From positions 124,001 to 188,000 of the forward strand of contig JAJTHE010000037.1 of the NCBI GenBank assembly GCA_021298815.1: 64,000 bases of DNA, read 5' to 3'. This DNA comes from Betaproteobacteria bacterium (GTDB lineage Bacteria > Pseudomonadota > Gammaproteobacteria > Burkholderiales > CAIKXV01). Position 1 is the stretch's first letter; each line of letters begins with the position of its first letter. The notes beneath the pieces were generated by a model. That model saw nothing but the letters and a program-made list of their open reading frames with translations, ran no database searches and was not told the origin of the DNA. This document shows positions 52,793-61,530 of this stretch, in pieces. The translations under genes and the position numbers were made by a program.

Positions 52793-53526
52793 CGGAGCTT
52801 CCCCTGGGGCGGGACGAAACCGCGCGATGACGTGGACGTCGACGAAGGCGCGGGCGCGAGCGAGGGCGAGGAGGACGCAGCCGCAGACACCCTGCCCGCC
52901 AGCGCAAGCGCATCCTCCAGCGCCTCGTCACTGACGTAGCTCATCACCGGCCGCAGAACGCTCAGCAGCATCTCCATGCTGCCGGCCCCGTCGCCGTCGT
53001 TGAAGCGCACGATGCGGTGCTTGCGCAGGTCGCGCAGCAGCGACAGCCGATCCGCCACCGACGACGGCAACTGGTGCGCGAGCAGCGACACCACCGCCTG
53101 CGACAGTTCTTCCAGGCTGATCACCAGCGCCTCGTTGACCAGTTCGCGCTTGCCGGTCAGGGCTTCGGTGTACAGGAAGCGCAGGGCGATGGCCGCGGCT
53201 ACGAAGTCGCGCGAAAGCCGCGCCTTCAACCGCTTCACGCCCTCTTCGTCACCGTCCCCACCTTCCCCCGGCGGGTACAGCCGGAAGATCGTCGCATCGA
53301 CGTCGTGCGCGAGCACGAAGCCAATGGTGGCGAAATACTCGCGCAACAGCTGCTCGCATTGCACCGCGTCGTCGTACAGCGTCGCCTCCGGGCGCGAGTA
53401 CTCCCGCCACAGCACGCCCGACCCGAGCAGCCGACCGGCCAGCTCGGCGAAACGCTCGGGCCGCACGTTGCCGATGCCCTCGGTCTTCAGCCGTTCCTCG
53501 ACCACCTGCTGGATCGATTGCAGCAT
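52789..53526 (-). CDS. jetB: JetB, MukE-like kite subunit of the Wadjet system
   Basis: A 245-residue DUF4194-type protein, the MukE-like winged-helix subunit that helps JetA close the SMC ring. Seen: RFAELAGRLLGSGVLWREYSRPEATLYDDAV, then FATIGFVLAHDVDATIFRLYPP and DRLSLLRDLRKHRIVRFND, the winged-helix pattern. The C-terminal 40 residues are Ser/Ala/Pro-rich and probably disordered. The ATG at 53526 lies 13 bases after the jetA stop; the stop overlaps jetC. Confidence 0.85.
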   Translation of the reverse strand: MLQSIQQVVEERLKTEGIGNVRPERFAELAGRLLGSGVLWREYSRPEATLYDDAVQCEQLLREYFATIGFVLAHDVDATIFRLYPPGEGGDGDEEGVKRLKARLSRDFVAAAIALRFLYTEALTGKRELVNEALVISLEELSQAVVSLLAHQLPSSVADRLSLLRDLRKHRIVRFNDGDGAGSMEMLLSVLRPVMSYVSDEALEDALALAGRVSAAASSSPSLAPAPSSTSTSSRGFVPPQGKLR

Positions 53527-53539
53527 CGCCGGAACCCCG

Positions 53540-54976
53540 TCAGCCTTCGCCGCGGGCCAGCGCCGACAGGTCGGCCTCCAGCTCGAAGTCGTCGGCGGAA
53601 AAGTAGGGCGTATCGAACACGTCAGGCGTCCTGCGCGCCTTGACGAAGCGCCTGCCCTCGGTAGAACGCACGGCGCCCACTGCGTGCAGCACGCGCACCG
53701 CTTCCACCGCGTTGGTGACCGGAAGCTCATGCAGGGACACCCGGCCCCTGCGCAGCCAGGGAAGAAGGCCGGCCAGCACCTCCTGGTCACTGAACGCGAA
53801 GGCCTCGGCCTCGGCCCGCCGCATCGCCGCCTCGAGGCGGCTGGCCTCGTCGACCACCAGCGGCGCGAGCGGGCTGTGGTCCACCTCACGGCCGCGCACG
53901 GTCCAGCGCAGGGCTGCCGCCGGCAGCCGCACCTCTGCTGTACCGAGGCGCGTGGCGAGCGCGTCGAGCAACGCATCGCGCTCCGGCGGCGGCCGCTCCT
54001 TCAGCACACCCATCGCACGGCCCAGCGGCGAGGCCGCACCGTAGTCCAGCGACAGGGCCTGACGCAGCAGGCTGGTGAACCGGCGCACGTAGTTGTTCAT
54101 CTCCGAGCGCAGCATCGGCAGCTTCAGGTTGCACGCCGCCTCGACCATGCCCTCGATGCGGTCGCACAGCCAGAGCGAGGGGCTGCGCTGCTGCACCTCT
54201 CCTTCCAGCCAGGCCGCGCGCTGCATCAGGTTCGCGTCGATGACCTGGCGGACCTCGTCCGGCAGCTGGCGCACCTGCTCGAGCAGCTCGACGATCTGCC
54301 CGCGGTGGCGCTCTGCCGAATCCGCGACCAGGCGCACCGCATATTCCTTCGCGAAGCGCTTCTCGATGAACTCGTTGAACTCGCTCCACGCGACCTTCTG
54401 CTCCAGCGCCTCGCGCGTGAGGCTCTGGATCAGCAGGCGGAAGTATTCGATGTCGTCCTGCAGGTCCTGCACCACGCGGGTGGCGAAGTCATGGCCGTCG
54501 AGCAGCTCGTCGACATCCTGGCTGGCCACGAAGGCCGCGATCGCCTTCTTCGCCGAGCGCATGTTCCGCTGCCGGGTTCGCGCCCGCGAGTTGTCGAGGC
54601 TGGACATCACCTCGGACACCTCCTTGCCAGCGCGGGTCATCTTCAGCGTCGGCTTCAAGTCGATCGGGTCCCGGTAGTCCTCGATCCAGCCATGCTCCTT
54701 CAGCTTGCGCAGGAGCTCGCCCGCGTAGGTACGCTCCTCCTCGGCGGAGACGGTGCGACCCGGCGCGAACACGACCGCGCGCAGCGAGGGATCGGCGAGG
54801 ACCTGGAAAACGATGGCCAGCACGAGGTCCCGGGTCAGCGCCTCGGAATAGTCGGCATTCGGACCCTGCACCCGGTCGTAAAGGCTGCGCAACACGGCGG
54901 CACAGCACTCCCGATCCGCATGCGTAAGCGGGCGGAAGAACTGTTCACGCTTGCCGGTGAAGAAGGCGTTGGTCAT
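53540..54976 (-). CDS. jetA: JetA, kleisin-like subunit of the Wadjet system
   Basis: A protein of 478 residues acting as the MukF-like kleisin that links the JetC heads. Seen: FFRPLTHADRECCAAVLRSLYDR and SEALTRDLVLAIVFQVLAD (winged helix), YAGELLRKLKEHGWIEDYRDP, coiled region SSLDNSRARTRQRNMRSAKKAI, and a C-terminal winged domain to the end. The ATG at 54976 begins MTNAFF just before the conserved FFRPLT. The frame is open to a GTG at 55072, with further ATGs at 55009 and 54997, but the third-base GC is lower there. Whether it is type I (DUF3375) or another Wadjet type is unresolved; the N-terminus looks unlike DUF3375. Confidence 0.8.
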   Translation of the reverse strand: MTNAFFTGKREQFFRPLTHADRECCAAVLRSLYDRVQGPNADYSEALTRDLVLAIVFQVLADPSLRAVVFAPGRTVSAEEERTYAGELLRKLKEHGWIEDYRDPIDLKPTLKMTRAGKEVSEVMSSLDNSRARTRQRNMRSAKKAIAAFVASQDVDELLDGHDFATRVVQDLQDDIEYFRLLIQSLTREALEQKVAWSEFNEFIEKRFAKEYAVRLVADSAERHRGQIVELLEQVRQLPDEVRQVIDANLMQRAAWLEGEVQQRSPSLWLCDRIEGMVEAACNLKLPMLRSEMNNYVRRFTSLLRQALSLDYGAASPLGRAMGVLKERPPPERDALLDALATRLGTAEVRLPAAALRWTVRGREVDHSPLAPLVVDEASRLEAAMRRAEAEAFAFSDQEVLAGLLPWLRRGRVSLHELPVTNAVEAVRVLHAVGAVRSTEGRRFVKARRTPDVFDTPYFSADDFELEADLSALARGEG

Positions 54977-55116
54977 GGTCGTGGCAGGATACTGCATCGC
55001 CGCGCGCATGAGCTCATCTCGACCTGGGGTCTTGATGGCGAACTGGATCACTTGCTGTCCTTGGGCGGGCACAGGTCGTTCCCGTACCTCCAGGTTGGAG
55101 AACGTGATCGAAGATA

Positions 55117-55153
55117 GTTTACAAACGATTATCCTGAAATTTTATTTGTAAAC
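55117..55153. promoter_or_regulatory. Inverted repeat in the divergent Wadjet / XRE-ImmA promoter region
   Basis: Arms GTTTACAAA (55117-55125) and TTTGTAAAC (55145-55153) are exact reverse complements 28 bases apart. They lie in the AT-rich gap between jetA and the XRE-ImmA gene. TTTACA inside each arm could act as a -35 element: rightwards TTTACA (55118) with TTTATT 17 bases downstream. A repressor dimer, most likely the XRE domain encoded next door, would cover both promoters. Confidence 0.6.
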
Positions 55154-55173
55154 CTGCATCCGCGGAGGACACC

Positions 55174-56241
55174 ATGATCGGAAATCGACTCAAGAGGGCT
55201 CGCGAAGCCCTCGGATGGTCGCTGCGCGAGCTTGAGACCGCCATCGAGGGGCAGGTTTCGGCCCAGGCAATCGGCAAGTACGAACGCGACGAGATGATGC
55301 CGAGCTCCACGATCCTGCTGGCATTAGCCAGGGCGCTCCATGTCTCGCCCGAATACCTGTTGAACGAGCGGCAAATCGCGCTGACGGGGGTGGACTTCCG
55401 GAAGGCGCCGCACGCAGCCGCCAGGGAGGAACGCGCCGTGGAAGCCTCAGTGCTTGACCAGATGGAGCGATACCTGGAACTTGAAGAACTGCTGCCAGGC
55501 GCCGAGCAGCCCTGGGATGCACCGGACGCAAGGGCGTTCCGGATCGACCGCATCGAAGATGCCGAGCAGGCCGCGGATTCGCTGCGCCGACTCTGGAACC
55601 TGGGCATCGACCCGATTGCCTTCATGGCGGAGCTGCTTGAAGACAAGGGAATCAAGGTGATCGCCCTGGACCTTCCGGAGAACGTGTCGGGCTCCAAGGC
55701 GTTCGTGCAGCGCCCGGATCGCGAGGACGTGCCAGTCATCGTGGTGAATGAGGGACACAACGGCGAGCGGCAGCGGTTCACGCTCGCCCATGAACTGGCG
55801 TACCTCGTACTCCGGTTCAGTGGGCTCGGCGACGCGGAACAGGAGAAAGCCGCCGACCGGTTTGCCGGCGCATTCCTGATGGCCAGGGACATGGTTCTTC
55901 GGCTGCTTGGACCGCACCGCACGTCGATTTCACTTGGGGAACTGGCCGAGCTGAAGAAGTTGTTCAAGGTCAGCATCGCGTCTCTGGTCGTGCGATGCGG
56001 CCAGCTGGGGATCATCACCAAGGCGGTCTACGGTCGACTATGGGCGCGGATCAAGGACCTTGGCTGGAACAGCCAGGCCTCCAGCGAGCCTGGCACGCTG
56101 AAGGCCGAGGTGCCGCAGCGGATGGAACGCCTGTGCCTGCGCGCCGTGGCGGAGGGCGCCATATCGGAGCCTCGTGCGGCCGAGCTCCTGCGCATCAGTG
56201 TCCGCGAGCTGGATCGCAGGCTGATGGGACAGTTCGCCTGA
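55174..56241 (+). CDS. XRE helix-turn-helix plus ImmA/IrrE-like protein with degenerate HELAY motif
   Basis: A 355-residue protein. Residues 1-66 form an XRE domain (LKRAREALGWSLRELETAI, SAQAIGKYERDEMMPSS). Residues 140-290 form the ImmA/IrrE peptidase-like domain, with PVIVVNEGHNGERQRFTLAHE. The zinc motif HEXXH reads HELAY at 206-210: the second histidine is tyrosine (codon TAC). E224 in EKAADRFAGAFLMA keeps the third ligand position. So peptidase activity is doubtful and the protein may serve mainly as a repressor. ATG at 55174 with GGAGG. It diverges from the Wadjet operon and is followed by a decayed PIN partner. Confidence 0.85.
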   Translation: MIGNRLKRAREALGWSLRELETAIEGQVSAQAIGKYERDEMMPSSTILLALARALHVSPEYLLNERQIALTGVDFRKAPHAAAREERAVEASVLDQMERYLELEELLPGAEQPWDAPDARAFRIDRIEDAEQAADSLRRLWNLGIDPIAFMAELLEDKGIKVIALDLPENVSGSKAFVQRPDREDVPVIVVNEGHNGERQRFTLAHELAYLVLRFSGLGDAEQEKAADRFAGAFLMARDMVLRLLGPHRTSISLGELAELKKLFKVSIASLVVRCGQLGIITKAVYGRLWARIKDLGWNSQASSEPGTLKAEVPQRMERLCLRAVAEGAISEPRAAELLRISVRELDRRLMGQFA

Positions 56242-56247
56242 TCGGCC

Positions 56248-56571
56248 CTGGTCATCCTGGTCTCGGAGACATCCGTCCTGATGCACCAGGAGCGAGGTGG
56301 ACTCCTCGAGGAGGCCTTCTACTGTGGTCTGACGATGGTGGTGCCGGACCTGCTGTACGAGCGCGAACTGGAGTCGGACAACGGGCCGTTGCTCCGAAAG
56401 CTGGACCTCGGCGTGGTCGCGCTCAACCCGGATGAAGATCCGATGGAAGCGTCGGGCGAGCTCAGTTTCGCCGCGCTGCATGAGGGTCTTTCGCGCATCT
56501 GGAACCACCCTCGGCGACGCCTTCCGAAGCCAGAGGTGATGGCGCGCCTCCAGCGCTGGGCGCCGGGCTGA
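56248..56571 (+). pseudogene. Decayed PIN-like partner of the XRE-ImmA gene
   Basis: The frame after the ImmA gene reads LVILVSETSVLMHQERGGLLEEAFYCG, then MVVPDLLYEREL and LDLGVVALNP, the start of the PIN-like partners normally found with XRE-ImmA genes. The catalytic aspartate of SDTSVL is glutamate (SETSVL), and no ATG, GTG or TTG precedes it; the first possible ATG at 56281 falls after that strand. The C-terminus HPRRRLPKPEVMARLQRW is the usual family end, but the core with the other acidic residues is missing, giving about 107 instead of about 165 residues. It is most likely a nonfunctional remnant. Confidence 0.65.
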
Positions 56572-56590
56572 TCGGTTACGGCGGCATGGG

Positions 56591-57577
56591 TCAGAACTCG
56601 CTCATCGGAATCTTCGCCTTCACCACGAAGTCTCCCCAGTACTTCTTCTGCGCAACGAGGAAGCTGCGGAAAGCCTCGGGCGATTCGCTGGCCACCGCAT
56701 CCAGCCCGATGTCGCGCAGCTTCGCGCTGTACTCGGGTTCGGCTGCAATGGTCCGCATTTCGGCATGCAGCCGTTGCACGACCGGCCGCGGTGACTTCGG
56801 CGGTGCGGCGATGCCGAGCCATGCGATCGCCTCGAAATCCTTGATGAACTCGCTCATCGCGGGCACGTCGGGCAGGTGCGTGGAGCGCTTGCCGGTTGTG
56901 ACGCTCAGCGCGCGCAGCTTTCCGGCACGCACCTGCGATATCGGCGACGGCAGCGAGTCGATGAAGAAGGTGATCTGGCCGCCGAGCACGTCGGTGATCG
57001 CCTGTGCGGCGCCCTTGTACGGCACATGGATGAAGTGGGTGCCACTGCGCAGTGCGAACAGTTCACTGATGAGATAGGGCGCGCTGCCCTGGCCGAACGA
57101 TCCGTACGACAGCTTCCCGGGATCCTTGCGCGCCGCGTTCACGACGTCGGACACCGTGCGCAGGGGGCTCGCCGCCGAGACAACCATCACGTACGGGAAC
57201 GAAACGATCTGCGACACCGGCGCGAAGTCGTCGATCGGATCGAACGGGAAACCCTTGAACAGGTTGGGTGCGAACGTGTGAACCGTCGCCGACATCACGA
57301 GCAGCGTGTAGCCATCGGGCTGCGCTCGCGCCACCATGGCCGAGCCGATGGTTCCGGTGGCACCGGGCCGGTTGTCGACCAGCACCTGCTGGCCGACGCG
57401 CGCGCCCAGTCGCTCGGCCAGATGCCGGGCGACGATATCGACCGTACCCGCGGGCGTCCACGGCACGATCATGCGCAGCGGCCGGTTGGGGAAGTCCTGT
57501 GCGACAGCCCCCTGCGCGAGCAGGGCGAGCAGCAGCGACGCTGCGAACGATGACGATCGAGAGCCCATACGAAACAT
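56591..57577 (-). CDS. Bug/TctC-family solute receptor
   Basis: A 328-residue periplasmic receptor with signal SSFAASLLLALLAQGAVA, then NRPLRMIVPWTPAGTVDI, VDNRPGATGTIGSA and GYTLLVMSAT. The first loop reads PWTPAGT, losing one of the glycines of AGG, a notable change in the ligand-contact region. ATG at 57577 with AGGAG eight bases upstream; GTG at 57595 is less likely. It is the last gene of the hyuA-hyuB-receptor unit, 42 bases after hyuB, suggesting that it binds a hydantoin, oxoproline or related cyclic amide acid. Confidence 0.93.
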   Translation of the reverse strand: MFRMGSRSSSFAASLLLALLAQGAVAQDFPNRPLRMIVPWTPAGTVDIVARHLAERLGARVGQQVLVDNRPGATGTIGSAMVARAQPDGYTLLVMSATVHTFAPNLFKGFPFDPIDDFAPVSQIVSFPYVMVVSAASPLRTVSDVVNAARKDPGKLSYGSFGQGSAPYLISELFALRSGTHFIHVPYKGAAQAITDVLGGQITFFIDSLPSPISQVRAGKLRALSVTTGKRSTHLPDVPAMSEFIKDFEAIAWLGIAAPPKSPRPVVQRLHAEMRTIAAEPEYSAKLRDIGLDAVASESPEAFRSFLVAQKKYWGDFVVKAKIPMSEF

Positions 57578-57619
57578 GTTCAAGTCTCCTGGCACACGTG
57601 TTCAACGAGTCGGGAACGA

Positions 57620-59293
57620 TCAGCCGGCCTTGTATCCGTAGGCTTCGGCCGCATGCGCTGCGGTGACCAGGCCGTTGCGTACGTCTTCCGCAACGGCGGC
57701 GCGGTCACGAGTCATGGGATCTCCGTAGCCGCCGCCACCGGGAATACGGCTGACGATTCGATCGCCCGCGCGCAGCATCACATGGCGTCCGGCATCGTCC
57801 GGCGTGCCGCGGATGCTGAGGAAGCCCTTGGGCGAAGCCGCGCCACCCGCGATCCCGGAAGGCGGATAGATGAAGCGCCCGCCGCGGAAGCTCGCGAGCA
57901 CGTCACCGCGCGGTCCGAGGCCGCCATCGAGCACGCGCAGCACGTAGTTCTGCCCGAGCCCACCGCGGAAGCGGCCGGGTCCGGCCGAATCGGTCCAGAG
58001 CGAGCGCTCCTCGACGATCAGCGGCACTTCGCTCTCGATCACTTCGGCGGGCGTATTGCCGACGTTGTACGGAAAGGCCAGGCAGGAGATGCCATCACGC
58101 GATGCCCGTGCACCGAGGCCGCCACTGGCAACGTTGAAGTGCGAGAAATCGGCGCCGTCGGCGCGCTTGCCGAACATGTACTGGCCCCACATCGGCGTCG
58201 CGCCCGCGCCACCGCAGACGCGTTCCGGTGCCGCTGCAGCCATCGCCTGCAGCACCATGTCGGGCAGGTAGTTGCCCACCGCCGTGCGGCCGAACACCGG
58301 CGCCGGAAAGCGGCAGTTGAGCACGCTGCCTTCCTCGGCCTTCACCTTGATCGCACGCAGCACGCCTTCGTTCACGGCGATCGGCAGGTTCAGCACGCAG
58401 ATCACGGCGAACACGGTGTAGGCGCTGGAATAGGTCAGGGTGCAGTTGATCGCCGGCTTCACCTGCGGCGAACTGCCGGTGTAGTCGACGGTGATCTCGT
58501 CGTCGCCGATGGTGACCGCGGTGCAGATCACCAGCGTCTCGCCCCCGACCATGTCGATCTTCGCCTCATGCCGGTACACGCCCTTCGGCAGGCGCCCGAT
58601 CTCGGCACGGGTCAGCGCCTCGCTACGCTCGATGATCGGATCGGCCAGTGGCTGAAGGTTCGTCCAGCCCATCTCGACACAGATGTCGCGCATGCGCTCT
58701 GCACCGACATGGCACGCGGCCACCTGCGCGCCGAGGTCGCCGATCACCGTCTCGTGCGACCGCACGTTGAGTTCGATGAAGCCCAGCACGTCGCGGTTGA
58801 TCTCGCCCCGGCGGTAGAACTTCAGGGTCGGGATGCGCAAGCCTTCCTCGTAGTTGTCCAGGCTCTCGGTGGTCGCGCGCCGGCCACCGATGTCGACATG
58901 GTGGCAACAGGTCACCACGTAACCGGCCAGGGCGCCTTCATGGAACACCGGCAGCATGATGCTCACGTCGTTGTGATGGCCGCTGCCCCGCCACGGATCG
59001 TTGGCGATCAGCATGTCGCCCGGCTCGAGCGTGTGCGGTGGATGCGCCTCGATCATGTGCCGTAGCATCGACCCGAGCGGGCCGCACAGGCCGGGCGTGC
59101 TGTCCGGGGTCTGCGCGAGCAGCCGGGCCTGCGCATCGAAGATGCCGCAGCCGTAGTCCCCGATGTCGCGCACCACCGGCGAGAACGATGTCCTGCGCAG
59201 GGTCGAGCCGAGTTCGCCGACGATCGACACCAGCCGGCGCCAGAGCATCTCGAGGGTGATCGGATCGATCGGTTTGGCCTGTACTGTATCCAT
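57620..59293 (-). CDS. hyuB: Hydantoinase B/oxoprolinase family protein
   Basis: A 557-residue HyuB-type subunit of ATP-dependent hydantoinase, 5-oxoprolinase or acetophenone-carboxylase-like enzymes. Seen: PITLEMLWRRLVSIVGELGSTLRRTSFSPVVRD at the N-terminus, LANDPWRGSGHHNDVSIMLPVF, and GGLGQNYVLRVLDGG with GGGYGDPMTRD near the end. It works with HyuA to open a lactam or carboxylate an aromatic ketone using ATP. ATG at 59293, 16 bases after hyuA. All family blocks are present. Confidence 0.9.
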   Translation of the reverse strand: MDTVQAKPIDPITLEMLWRRLVSIVGELGSTLRRTSFSPVVRDIGDYGCGIFDAQARLLAQTPDSTPGLCGPLGSMLRHMIEAHPPHTLEPGDMLIANDPWRGSGHHNDVSIMLPVFHEGALAGYVVTCCHHVDIGGRRATTESLDNYEEGLRIPTLKFYRRGEINRDVLGFIELNVRSHETVIGDLGAQVAACHVGAERMRDICVEMGWTNLQPLADPIIERSEALTRAEIGRLPKGVYRHEAKIDMVGGETLVICTAVTIGDDEITVDYTGSSPQVKPAINCTLTYSSAYTVFAVICVLNLPIAVNEGVLRAIKVKAEEGSVLNCRFPAPVFGRTAVGNYLPDMVLQAMAAAAPERVCGGAGATPMWGQYMFGKRADGADFSHFNVASGGLGARASRDGISCLAFPYNVGNTPAEVIESEVPLIVEERSLWTDSAGPGRFRGGLGQNYVLRVLDGGLGPRGDVLASFRGGRFIYPPSGIAGGAASPKGFLSIRGTPDDAGRHVMLRAGDRIVSRIPGGGGYGDPMTRDRAAVAEDVRNGLVTAAHAAEAYGYKAG

Positions 59294-59309
59294 CGCGCGT
59301 TCCTTCCGG

Positions 59310-61391
59310 CTACCGGGCCTGGGGGTTCAGACTGACGATAAGACTGCCATGCGCATCCACGGTCGCGCTTGCGCCACCCGGGACGACCGTGGTGGACTCA
59401 TTCTCCTCGATGATCGCCGGGCCGGAAAGCACGATGCCGGTCGCGATCAGGTCGCGCCGATGCACGGCGAACTGCAGCCACTCGCGCGCGCGCGGGCAGA
59501 ACGCGCGCCTTGTCCCCGAACGGCCGTCGCCATCCGCGTTCGGCCGCGCACCCGACAGGTCGGCTACATGGCGCTGCACGCTGGCGCTCAGCCGGAAGTT
59601 CATGATCTCGAGCAGCAGATGCGGGTAGACCCGCCCATACAGTCGCTCGTAGACCCGCTCGAACGAGGCACGGATCGTCTCGATCGCCTGCGCCCCGGAC
59701 AGTCCGTCCGCCAGCGGCACGCCCACGTCGTAGCCCTGGCCGAGATAGCGCATGTCGACGCTCAGTTCATAGGCGACCGCTCCGAGGTCGACTGTCTTCG
59801 GCAGCCGCTCTCGACATTCGGCCGCCATCTCGTCGCGGATCGCGTCGAGCAGTCCGGAGGTGAGGTCGCGCAGCAGCAGCCGATGGGAACGAACCGCATC
59901 GTAGGTGACCGGCGCGACGATCATCCCGAACGCGGCCGCCACGCCGGCCCGCGGGGGTATCAGCACGGTGTCTATGCCCAGGCGCAGCGCAAGGTCGCAG
60001 GCGTGCACCGGCCCCGCACCCCCGAAGGCGACCAGCGCGCACGACCTCGGGTTCTCGCCGCGCTCGCTCACATAGGCCTTGGCCGCCGAGGCCATGTTCT
60101 CGTTGACGATCGCATGCACGCCGTAGGCCGCCTCTTCCACCGAGATGCCCAGCGGCCCGGAGAGGTCCGTCTCGAGCGCGCGCACGGCTGCGGCCTGGTC
60201 CAGCTTCATGCGGCCACCCAGGAAGTGGTCCGGATCGAGATAGCCCAGCACCAGGTCGGCGTCGGACACCGTCGGGCGCAACCCACCCTGCCCATAGCAG
60301 GCGGGCCCGGGAACCGCCGACGCGCTCTCCGGGCCGACCTGCAGCGTGCCGACCTGCGTGCGCCGGGCGATGCTGCCGCCGCCCGCGCCGATCTCGATCA
60401 GGTCCACCACCGAGATGCGCACCGGGATGCCGCTGCCGCGCTTGAACCGGTGCACATGGGCGACCTCGAAGTCGTTCGTGCGCATCGCCTTGCCGTGCTC
60501 CACCAGCCCGAGCTTGGCCGTGGTGCCCCCCATGTCGAAGGCGAGCACCTTGTCGAGCTGCGCCAGGCGCGCGAAGTAGGCAGCGCCGAGCGTGCCCGCG
60601 GCCGGGCCGGATTCGATCACCTGCACCGGGAACTCGCGCGCGAAGGCGACCGAGTTGATGCCACCGCTCGACAGCATCATCAGCAGCTCGCCAGCAAAGC
60701 CCTGCGCCGCGACACGTTCCTCGAGCCGCGCGAGGTAGCGCGAGGCCACCGGCTTCGCATAGGCGTTGACCGTGGTCGTGGTGGTGCGCTCGTACTCCTT
60801 CAGCTCCGGCAGCACCTCGCTCGACAGGCTGATCGGGACGCCGGGGGCCATCCGGGCGATGATCGCGCGCACCTGCTGCTCGTGCACCGGATTGCGATAG
60901 GCGTGCAGCAGGCACACCGCGATCGACTCGCAGCCTTCGGCGACGAGCGCCGACACCGCGGCCTGCACGCTGGCCTCGTCGAGCGGCACCATCACCTGCC
61001 CGCTGGCATGCAGCCGTTCATCGATCTCCATGCGCAGGTAGCGCGGCACCAGCGGCACCGGGAATTCGATCTGCAGGTCATAGGCATCGAAGCGCTTCTC
61101 GCGGCCGATCTCGAGCACGTCGCGGAAGCCGCGGGTGGTGATCAGGCCGGTGCGCGCACCCTTGCGCTCGATGACCGCATTGATCACCAGCGTCGTGCCA
61201 TGGACCATCGCGTCGATGGCCGCAGCGGTGCGCTGCTGTCGCTCGCAGAGCGCACGCACACCCTCGTCGATCGCCCGCGACGGGTCGTCCGGGGTGGTCA
61301 GGCATTTGTAGACCTCCACGCGACCGGTGGTTTCGTCGACCTCGACGAAGTCGGTGAACGTACCGCCGATGTCACTGCCCAGCGTAATCAT
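59310..61391 (-). CDS. hyuA: Hydantoinase A/oxoprolinase family protein
   Basis: A 693-residue HyuA-type ATP-binding subunit with the actin-like N-terminal motif GSDIGGTFTDFVEVD, then DMGGTTAKLGLV and AFGGAGPVHACDLA, all phosphate-binding loops of the family, and the C-terminal part VPLADGLSGAQ. ATG at 61391 matches the family start; the longer frame to 61442 is not needed. First gene of the HyuA-HyuB-Bug unit, divergent from a LysR gene that probably controls it. The substrate (hydantoin, 5-oxoproline, aromatic ketone) is open. Confidence 0.91.
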   Translation of the reverse strand: MITLGSDIGGTFTDFVEVDETTGRVEVYKCLTTPDDPSRAIDEGVRALCERQQRTAAAIDAMVHGTTLVINAVIERKGARTGLITTRGFRDVLEIGREKRFDAYDLQIEFPVPLVPRYLRMEIDERLHASGQVMVPLDEASVQAAVSALVAEGCESIAVCLLHAYRNPVHEQQVRAIIARMAPGVPISLSSEVLPELKEYERTTTTTVNAYAKPVASRYLARLEERVAAQGFAGELLMMLSSGGINSVAFAREFPVQVIESGPAAGTLGAAYFARLAQLDKVLAFDMGGTTAKLGLVEHGKAMRTNDFEVAHVHRFKRGSGIPVRISVVDLIEIGAGGGSIARRTQVGTLQVGPESASAVPGPACYGQGGLRPTVSDADLVLGYLDPDHFLGGRMKLDQAAAVRALETDLSGPLGISVEEAAYGVHAIVNENMASAAKAYVSERGENPRSCALVAFGGAGPVHACDLALRLGIDTVLIPPRAGVAAAFGMIVAPVTYDAVRSHRLLLRDLTSGLLDAIRDEMAAECRERLPKTVDLGAVAYELSVDMRYLGQGYDVGVPLADGLSGAQAIETIRASFERVYERLYGRVYPHLLLEIMNFRLSASVQRHVADLSGARPNADGDGRSGTRRAFCPRAREWLQFAVHRRDLIATGIVLSGPAIIEENESTTVVPGGASATVDAHGSLIVSLNPQAR

Positions 61392-61530
61392 TGCGATGGC
61401 CTCCCCGTGCACTCGCCCGCATTGTGACCCCACGCGCCGCACCGGCGGAACACCATTCCCGGCTAATCGGGCTTGAACATCCTGTTCAAGGTAGCCTATC
61501 GTACGACTTCACCCACGCTGCGGCTCTGCC

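Noticed and set aside
50321-52939. An 872-codon + strand frame opposite jetC, and a 908-codon + strand frame at 46537-49263
   Set aside because: Both are low-complexity shadows of jetC, jetD and Gfo/Idh on the other strand.
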